DNA of 39,040 bases. Origin: Marinobacterium alkalitolerans. Lineage in GTDB: Bacteria; Pseudomonadota; Gammaproteobacteria; Pseudomonadales; Balneatricaceae. Below are positions 33,261 through 39,040 of this stretch, piece by piece (position 1 is the first letter of the stretch; each line of letters starts with the position of its first letter). The position numbers and the translations under genes are program-made. The notes under the pieces were generated by a model. It saw only the letters and a program-made list of their open reading frames with translations, searched no databases and was not told the DNA's origin. The DNA is taken from the NCBI RefSeq assembly GCF_017776525.1, contig NZ_JACVEW010000027.1, positions 1 through 39,040 of the forward strand. The letters run 5' to 3'.

Positions 33261-33593
33261 ATGTCATTGTCCGACAAGCGATGTGTACCCTGCAAAGGCG
33301 ATGTGCCTGCCCTGACGCGAGACGAAATCCAGCCCTTGCTGCAACAGGTGGAAGGCTGGGAGCTGGCGGAGCAGGCCAACCGAATCCGGCGCAAGTTTAC
33401 GTTTCCTGACTTCAGGACGGCGCTGACCTTTGTGAACCATGTCGGGGAGCTGGCGGAAGAGATGGGCCATCATCCGGAGATCAGCTTCGGCTGGGGCCAT
33501 GCCAGTGTTGAAATCTGGACACACAAGATAGGTGGGCTGCACGAAAATGACTTCGTGCTGGCGGCCCGGATCGACACCCTGCCCGAAACCTGA
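33261..33593 (+). CDS. phhB: Pterin-4a-carbinolamine dehydratase
   Basis: A 110-residue PhhB/PCD. It dehydrates 4a-hydroxytetrahydropterin so that the cofactor of phenylalanine hydroxylase can be recycled. The active-site pattern is visible: 'MGHHPEISFGW' with adjacent histidines, then 'VEIWTHKIGGLHENDF' ending in the conserved Asp. ATG 33261 with GAGG upstream is preferred to the ATG at 33243. No phenylalanine hydroxylase gene lies nearby. The N-terminal 'CVPCKG' Cys pair is common in this family. Confidence 0.95.
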   Translation: MSLSDKRCVPCKGDVPALTRDEIQPLLQQVEGWELAEQANRIRRKFTFPDFRTALTFVNHVGELAEEMGHHPEISFGWGHASVEIWTHKIGGLHENDFVLAARIDTLPET

Positions 33594-33627
33594 TGGCAGG
33601 CTCGGGTCAGGGCAGAAGGCGGCTGTG

Positions 33628-34923
33628 TCAGCGGTTGCCGGCCGGAGTTGCCTTGCGGCTCTGGCTGCGTGGCTTGTGGCCGCGGTGAACATCCCCTGAG
33701 CGCACGCCATCCCGGTGCTGTGTCTTGGGTTTCTTCGGGCGATTGCGGCGACGGCCGGACGGCTTGGCCAGGCTGGATTCCGGCAATTCATGTACCGGCT
33801 CGAAGCCTTCAATCAGCTTGCGCGTCAGCAGCTTGCTGGTCAGTCGCTCGATGGCTTGCAGCTGATCGAACTCATCGGCGCTGACCAGCGAGATCGCCTG
33901 TCCGTTGGCGCCGGCACGTCCGGTGCGGCCAATGCGGTGCACATAGTCTTCCGGCACGTTGGGCAGGTCAAAGTTGACCACCTGAGGCAGCAGGTCGATA
34001 TCCAGCCCTCTGGCCGCGATATCCGTAGCGACCAGTACCTGAATATCCTTGCTTTTGAACGCGCTCAATGACTTGGTGCGGCTGCTTTGGCTCTTGTTGC
34101 CGTGAATGGCCGCCGCCTTGATACCCGCCTTGTCCAATTGGGTGGCCAGACGGTTGGCCCCGTGCTTGGTACGGGTAAAGACCAGTACCTGGTACCAGCT
34201 GTGATCCTGAATCAACTTGATCAGCAGGGGGCTTTTGCGCTTCTTGTCGACCGGCGCGATCCACTGGGTGACCGTTTCAGCGGTCGAATTGCGCGGTGTG
34301 ACCGAAACTTCAACAGGGTCATTGACCAGCCCTTTGGCCAGCTCACGGATCTCCTTGGAGAAGGTGGCCGAGAACAGCAGGTTCTGGCGTTTGCTGGGCA
34401 GCAGTCTGAGGATGCGCTTGATGTCATGGATAAAGCCCATGTCGAGCATGCGATCCGCTTCGTCCAGTACCAGCGCCTCCAGGTTGTCAAAACGCACAGC
34501 GTTCTGGCTGTACAGATCCAGCAGCCGGCCCGGTGTGGCGATCAGAATATCGGCCCCCTTGCGCAGGGCCATCAGCTGCGGATTGATTTTTACCCCGCCA
34601 AATACGACGGTTGAGCGCAGCTTCAGGTGCTTGCCATAGGTGGCCACGCTATCGGCAACCTGGGCGGCCAATTCGCGGGTTGGGGTCAGGATCAGCACGC
34701 GAGCCTGGTTGCTGCGCGCAGGTTCACCTTTGGACAGGCGTTCCAGAATAGGGAGGGTAAAGCCTGCGGTTTTACCGGTTCCGGTCTGGGCTGCGGCCAT
34801 GACATCGCGCCCTTCAAGCACAGCCGGAATCGCCTGTTGCTGGATGGGAGACGGGGTGTCGTAGCCCTGTTCGGAAATGGCTTTCAAAATAGCATCGGAC
34901 AGGCCGAGACTGGCAAAACTCAT
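33628..34923 (-). CDS. rhlE: DEAD-box RNA helicase RhlE
   Basis: A 431-residue DEAD-box helicase of the RhlE type. Motif Q '[11 protein letters not shown]', Walker A 'AQTGTGKT' (45-52), 'PTRELAAQV', DEAD (154-157), SAT (185-187), '[11 protein letters not shown]' and 'HRIGRTGR' are all intact. A basic C-terminal tail (about 375-431, rich in Arg, Lys, Pro and Ser) gives non-specific RNA affinity. RhlE proteins act in ribosome maturation and RNA degradosome-linked decay. It converges on phhB. Confidence 0.95.
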   Translation of the reverse strand: MSFASLGLSDAILKAISEQGYDTPSPIQQQAIPAVLEGRDVMAAAQTGTGKTAGFTLPILERLSKGEPARSNQARVLILTPTRELAAQVADSVATYGKHLKLRSTVVFGGVKINPQLMALRKGADILIATPGRLLDLYSQNAVRFDNLEALVLDEADRMLDMGFIHDIKRILRLLPSKRQNLLFSATFSKEIRELAKGLVNDPVEVSVTPRNSTAETVTQWIAPVDKKRKSPLLIKLIQDHSWYQVLVFTRTKHGANRLATQLDKAGIKAAAIHGNKSQSSRTKSLSAFKSKDIQVLVATDIAARGLDIDLLPQVVNFDLPNVPEDYVHRIGRTGRAGANGQAISLVSADEFDQLQAIERLTSKLLTRKLIEGFEPVHELPESSLAKPSGRRRNRPKKPKTQHRDGVRSGDVHRGHKPRSQSRKATPAGNR

Positions 34924-35052
34924 GAATGACTCACTGCAAAGGGTATTGGTAAAACTGGGAAGGCGCGCGAACCGGAAACGCGAGGGCGGCTCTGGGGTGC
35001 ACTCAGCACAGCGGGAGTGTGAGCTTACCCTAAAGCCGGTGTGGAGGCCAGA

Positions 35053-36156
35053 TCAGATTGCTGTATCGCAGTGGCTGTTCAGGTACTCGATGACCTCTGA
35101 ACGTGTGCCGCGAAACACAATGCGTTGTGCATGGCGCTGGATCTGATAGTCGTACATGGGGTCGTAATATTCACGAAGCAGGGCGGTTATCCAGTCGCGG
35201 TGGCGACCAGTATCGCCCCGGGTGCCTTGAATTCTCAGGGCTTCATCCATCATGTCGGCGAGCCGTTGATAGCGTTCGCGCCCCAGGCGCTTTACAATTC
35301 TGGACAGGCTGTTACGCAGATGCTCGGCAAAGGCAGCAAAACCTGCTTCAGGCCCCTGCAGGGCGGTAAACTCGGCTGCCAGATCAATGACATAATCCTT
35401 CAGAATACGCTCGACCCGGCTTTCAAAGGGCTCGTCCAGCCAGACCAGAGGGGCGTCAGCAAAGCGCCGGTGCAGCACCATAGGTACATGGCAGCTGCCG
35501 ATGCCGCGGTTTTCGTCTTCTACGACCAAATGGCTGTGCCCCTGTGCCCGGTGCTTGAGCAGGTCGATGGCGAGCGCGTTTTCGAAATTGATCTGGCTGG
35601 GTTGTGGGGTTGCATGACGGCCGAAGCTGGACCCCCGGTGGTGGGCATGTCCCTCAAGGTCGATCGCCTGTTCCAGCCCCTGTAGCAGCTCGGTCTTGCC
35701 GCAACCGGTCAATCCACCCAGTTGCGTGAAATGACAGGCCCGAGCCGCCCGTTCCAGCTCCATGATCAGGAACTGGCGCAGCGCTTTATAGCCACCGGTG
35801 ACCAGGGGGTAGTCAATACCCGCTTCATGCAGCCATTGCTGTGTGATGTTGGAGCGCATGCCGCCACGGAAGCAGTACAGAAAACCGTCCGGATGGGTGC
35901 GGGCAAAGTCGACCCATGCCTGTACCCGTGCCTGTTTGATGTCTCCGGATACCAGTCGGTGCCCCAGGCGTACGGCAGCATCCTGCCCCTGCTGCTTGTA
36001 ACAGATTCCGACTTTATGCCGTTCTTCATCATTCATTAACGGCAGGTTGGTGCTGCCGGGAAACGCGCCCTTGTCGAACTCAATCGGCGCCCTGACATCC
36101 ATCAAGGGCCTGTCGGACAGAAAAATGTCGCGGTAGTCATCGGTGGACAGGTGCAT
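35053..36156 (-). CDS. selU: tRNA 2-selenouridine synthase (SelU/MnmH)
   Basis: A 367-residue SelU. The N-terminal rhodanese domain has the active Cys95 in 'LYCFRGGMRS', and a P-loop domain begins with 'GLTGCGKT' (148-155). It replaces sulfur by selenium at the wobble 2-thiouridine of Lys, Glu and Gln tRNAs, via a geranylated intermediate, using selenophosphate from SelD. The start shares one base with the selD stop (TAATG), so the pair is translationally coupled. This is the downstream gene of a two-gene operon. Confidence 0.95.
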   Translation of the reverse strand: MHLSTDDYRDIFLSDRPLMDVRAPIEFDKGAFPGSTNLPLMNDEERHKVGICYKQQGQDAAVRLGHRLVSGDIKQARVQAWVDFARTHPDGFLYCFRGGMRSNITQQWLHEAGIDYPLVTGGYKALRQFLIMELERAARACHFTQLGGLTGCGKTELLQGLEQAIDLEGHAHHRGSSFGRHATPQPSQINFENALAIDLLKHRAQGHSHLVVEDENRGIGSCHVPMVLHRRFADAPLVWLDEPFESRVERILKDYVIDLAAEFTALQGPEAGFAAFAEHLRNSLSRIVKRLGRERYQRLADMMDEALRIQGTRGDTGRHRDWITALLREYYDPMYDYQIQRHAQRIVFRGTRSEVIEYLNSHCDTAI

Positions 36157-37190
36157 TAAATGACCTCGACCGCGTATTCACTGGCAGGCACCATCTCGGC
36201 AATCGGATGCAATTTCATCCCCAGTGCTCGCGCAGCTTCCGTGAAAGCAGCCTGACCTTCAGGCGTGACGGAGACCAATAATCCGCCGCTGGTTTGAGGG
36301 TCGCACAGGATCTGCTTCTGACGCTCGGTCAGTGGGGTCACGCGGTGGCCATAGCTGGCATGGTTGCGCTCGGTACCGCCGGGGATGCAGCCCTGGTCCA
36401 GATAGTGGTCCAGGTGGTTCACATGGGGGACGGTATCCATATCCAGGCGGGCTGTCAGGCCGCTGCCGTCTGCCATCTCAACCAGGTGGCCCAGCAGGCC
36501 AAAGCCGGTGACATCCGTCATGGCACACACGGCGTCCATGACTGCGAAATGCTGGCCGGCGGTGTTCAGTGTGCACATCAGGTCACGCGCCACGCCCTGA
36601 TCCTGTTTGCGCAGTTTGCCCTGTTTCTCGGCGGTCGTGAGGACGCCAATGCCCAGCGGCTTGGTCAGATAGAGTCGATTTCCGACACGTGCTTCGTCAT
36701 TGCGTTTCAGGTGTGCCTTGTCGACGCGTCCGGTTACGGCCAGCCCGAAAATCGGTTCGGGGGCATCAATGGAATGTCCACCTGCCAGTGGCATGCCTGC
36801 CATATCGCATACGCTGCGAGCGCCCTGGATGACTTCGCGCGCTACCTCGGCGGGAAGGACGTTAACCGGCCAGCCGAGAATGGCGATGGCCATCATGGGG
36901 GTGCCGCCCATGGCATAGATGTCGCTGATGGCATTGGTGGCGGCGATGCGGCCGAAATCAAAGGGGTCATCCACGATGGGCATGAAAAAATCGGTCGTCG
37001 AAACGATGCCGGTGGTTTCATCCAGCCCGTACACCGCAGCATCATCTCGTGACGCATTGCCGACCCACAGGTTGGGGTCCTGCAGCTCGCTTCCCGCGCC
37101 AGAGAGAATGGTATCCAGTACCGCAGGGGAAATCTTGCAGCCACAGCCGGCACCATGGCTGTACTGTGTGAGGCGAACGGGGTCGGACAT
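36156..37190 (-). CDS. selD: Selenide, water dikinase (selenophosphate synthetase)
   Basis: A 344-residue SelD that makes selenophosphate from selenide and ATP. The N terminus '[12 protein letters not shown]' holds the catalytic Cys16 and Lys19 (Cys17 and Lys20 in E. coli); no in-frame UGA replaces the Cys. Later motifs '[16 protein letters not shown]', '[13 protein letters not shown]' and 'CDPQTSGG' are intact. GGAGG lies about eleven bases before the ATG. With selU directly downstream and no selA or selB in view, its visible role here is tRNA selenation; selenoprotein synthesis cannot be judged from this window. Confidence 0.96.
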   Translation of the reverse strand: MSDPVRLTQYSHGAGCGCKISPAVLDTILSGAGSELQDPNLWVGNASRDDAAVYGLDETTGIVSTTDFFMPIVDDPFDFGRIAATNAISDIYAMGGTPMMAIAILGWPVNVLPAEVAREVIQGARSVCDMAGMPLAGGHSIDAPEPIFGLAVTGRVDKAHLKRNDEARVGNRLYLTKPLGIGVLTTAEKQGKLRKQDQGVARDLMCTLNTAGQHFAVMDAVCAMTDVTGFGLLGHLVEMADGSGLTARLDMDTVPHVNHLDHYLDQGCIPGGTERNHASYGHRVTPLTERQKQILCDPQTSGGLLVSVTPEGQAAFTEAARALGMKLHPIAEMVPASEYAVEVI

Positions 37191-37219
37191 TTGTTGAATA
37201 CCTCCAGCATGTCGTGACA

Positions 37220-37275
37220 GTTACTGCAGATACAGGCAGCAGCAAAACGCTATCCTGCCTGAAAGTAACCGTCAA
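37220..37275 (-). promoter_or_regulatory. Nested palindrome and -35-like hexamer upstream of selD
   Basis: Two perfect stems are nested: GTTACT (37220-37225) with AGTAAC (37264-37269), and CAGGCAG (37233-37239) with CTGCCTG (37255-37261), around a 15-base loop. On the minus strand TTGACG (37275-37270), one base off the -35 consensus, adjoins the outer arm; a weak TAGCGT follows at 17-base spacing. The element can be an operator overlapping the promoter, or a leader hairpin if transcription starts further upstream. It ends 29 bases before the selD ATG. Confidence 0.5.
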
Positions 37276-37332
37276 CTGAATGATGCCGAGGTGAGGGCAG
37301 GGGCCGAGCCGTGTGGCCCGGACCCGATACAT

Positions 37333-37746
37333 TCAGGCTGAATGGGTAGGTTTGAAGCCCAGCGCTTTGGCGATCATGATGGCCGGACACCAGCCGGAAA
37401 AAGCTGACTGTATCAGGCTCAGGCCGATGATAAGAGTGACGATCAGCAGCGTGCCGGGGGCGACGGCGAGTATTACCGGCAGGGTGGTAGCGAGAATGAG
37501 TACGCCGGCGATGATATGGACGCCCTGATTAACGGTCATGCCACGGCAGTCACAGACTTCTTCGCGCATGCCGACCATGCGGAACAGCGTAATGGCCGGG
37601 CACCAGCCGGTGAAGGCGGACTGCAGCAGGTTGAAGCCGACAAAGGCGGTCAGCCACAACCAGAGCGGTGATACGAAATGACCCAGAATCAGGCTCAGCG
37701 TCACCACTGAACCGGCCATGAGGCGGAGAGCTGCATTAAGAGACAT
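37333..37746 (-). CDS. Tandem DUF2892 (YgaP-like) inner-membrane protein
   Basis: A 137-residue membrane protein with two copies of the DUF2892 transmembrane hairpin. Each ends in the signature GWCPA (residues 47-51 and 118-122), and the copies match over 'LLQSAFTGWCPAI' and 'LIQSAFSGWCPAI'. A short cytoplasmic or periplasmic linker with C65 and C67 ('EEVCDCRG') joins them. Single-copy relatives form the membrane anchor of the rhodanese YgaP; no rhodanese is present here. AAAAGGAG precedes the ATG. A role in sulfur or selenium handling would suit the family and the selD-selU neighbour but is not shown. Confidence 0.82.
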   Translation of the reverse strand: MSLNAALRLMAGSVVTLSLILGHFVSPLWLWLTAFVGFNLLQSAFTGWCPAITLFRMVGMREEVCDCRGMTVNQGVHIIAGVLILATTLPVILAVAPGTLLIVTLIIGLSLIQSAFSGWCPAIMIAKALGFKPTHSA

Positions 37747-37822
37747 CCGATAACTCCTTTTAAATTAGAATTACCTTAATTATATATTAGGTTTTGCGAA
37801 TGTATAGTCTCTCGCGCTGGTA

Positions 37823-38233
37823 TCAGAGCTGCCAGGCCTGTGTTGCTTTCTCTGCAGTGTTGTCGCCACCGCCCAGCTGGCGTTCGATCTCCTTTTCTAT
37901 CAGGGCCTCGATGCGCTCGCGCTCTTCAGGGGGCAGCTTGCTGAGGCTTTCTTCCGTCAAGCCCATCTCTTTCAGCAGGGTGTACCGGATCCGTTCCGCA
38001 GGTGTCATTTGCAGTATTTCGAGTAATGTTTCGCGGGCATCCTGCACCGGCTCCTCCGCTGTCATGGGCGGCTGGCTTTCAAACTGTGCTTTGGCTTCGT
38101 CGGCTGAGGCCTGTGCCTGTTCTGCAATGGCGGCCTTCAACTGCTCTGAAAAATGCTGACCGCCTGTTGCCTCAGGCTGTTTTGCTGCAGTTGTGGGGGT
38201 CATTTGTGCGTGTGTGTCGGTAATGCTGAGCAT
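37823..38233 (-). CDS. Uncharacterised helical protein
   Basis: A 136-residue soluble protein that I do not recognise. The N-terminal half is rich in Ala, Gln and Thr and looks disordered; the second half ('LEILQMTPAERIRYTLLKEM', 'PPEERERIEALIEKEIERQL') is strongly helical and charged. It has no signal peptide, cysteine or catalytic motif. GGGAGGA lies about seven bases before the ATG, so translation is credible. It is alone on the minus strand between the DUF2892 gene and an insertion sequence. Confidence 0.6.
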   Translation of the reverse strand: MLSITDTHAQMTPTTAAKQPEATGGQHFSEQLKAAIAEQAQASADEAKAQFESQPPMTAEEPVQDARETLLEILQMTPAERIRYTLLKEMGLTEESLSKLPPEERERIEALIEKEIERQLGGGDNTAEKATQAWQL

Positions 38234-38425
38234 ATGGCGTCCTCCCTGTTACTGCTTTTGCCCCTAGCAAAAAAGGTGCCTGCAGTCGGAACTCCCGAGG
38301 TGGTGGGCTTTCCTGCCGGGGGCTCAGGCTGCATGGGCAGCGATTTGCCGATGTGTGGCCGGTGTTTGCCGCGACTGCTATGCTGATTGCCTATAACAAG
38401 TGACTGTGGTGTCCAGCATAAATAA
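38234..38425. other. Intergenic region between the IS110 transposase and the 136-residue gene
   Basis: This 192-base stretch must contain one end of the insertion sequence and the leader of the downstream gene. GCAGTCG (38282-38288) and CGACTGC (38372-38378) could close an 83-base domain that includes a GCTGC/GCAGC hairpin (loop ATGG) near 38329-38342. I could not match it to a known riboswitch and no clear terminal inverted repeats are visible. Confidence 0.35.

Positions 38426-39040
<615 letters not shown>

Noticed and set aside
37774-37791. AT-rich imperfect palindrome upstream of the DUF2892 gene as a BigR/ArsR-type operator
   Set aside because: Only about two thirds of positions are symmetric in a very AT-rich promoter; no regulator gene is adjacent.
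38250-38395. c-di-GMP-I (GEMM) riboswitch suggested by two GGCAAA elements on the minus strand
   Set aside because: The second conserved segment (GACGCAAAGCC-like) and the tetraloop-receptor arrangement cannot be aligned; similarity is limited to short words.

Overview
The window reads as chromosomal DNA of a Gammaproteobacterium, most likely a marine, metabolically versatile one related to Oceanospirillaceae or Pseudomonadales. This is an inference from gene content: an ErcA/ErcS and PedABC-type module known from Pseudomonas alcohol oxidation, a MocR/LysE pair, an Aer-like chemoreceptor, NDH-2, PhhB, RhlE and SelD/SelU, with Shine-Dalgarno sites of AGGAG type and moderately high GC. No rRNA, tRNA or CRISPR array was recognised. 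No stretch longer than 300 bases lacks a gene.

Layout. 1-3.4 kb: an HxlR regulator divergent from an MdaB-like quinone reductase with repeated GTTACCAA sites between them, a GFA-family protein, and a two-gene operon of unrelated 2-haloacid dehalogenase folds (HAD type II then DehI type, sharing one base). 3.4-10.1 kb, minus strand: a gamma-glutamylcyclotransferase-like protein, a metallo-beta-lactamase-fold-like protein and a giant signalling protein (degenerate kinase, AAA ATPase, helical repeats, GAF, GGDEF) in one probable operon. 10.2-17.2 kb: a small unknown gene, a GNAT acetyltransferase and the complete, tightly packed hypFABCDE operon for [NiFe] hydrogenase maturation, without hydrogenase structural genes in view. 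17.2-22.3 kb: a small membrane protein, a divergent MocR regulator/LysE exporter pair, a PAS chemoreceptor and an ADP-ribosylglycohydrolase-like protein.

22.4-31.1 kb: NDH-2 (ndh) diverges from ercA-ercS (iron alcohol dehydrogenase and hybrid histidine kinase). These converge on a four-gene operon encoding a periplasmic binding protein, a YVTN beta-propeller, an ABC ATPase and an ABC-2 permease of the type linked to PQQ-dependent alcohol oxidation. A small cupredoxin-like exported protein is divergent from that operon. No PQQ dehydrogenase gene is present. 31.2-37.8 kb: an EamA transporter, an LLM flavin oxidoreductase divergent from phhB, rhlE, the selD-selU operon for 2-selenouridine in tRNA, and a tandem DUF2892 membrane protein. 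37.8-39.04 kb: a small unknown gene and the 3' part of an IS110-family transposase running off the window end.

The strongest items for a second look are the pseudokinase-to-diguanylate-cyclase protein and its operon, the helically phased 10-bp repeats upstream of ercA, the nested palindrome in front of selD, and the dual-fold dehalogenase operon. None of these proves a new system from sequence alone.
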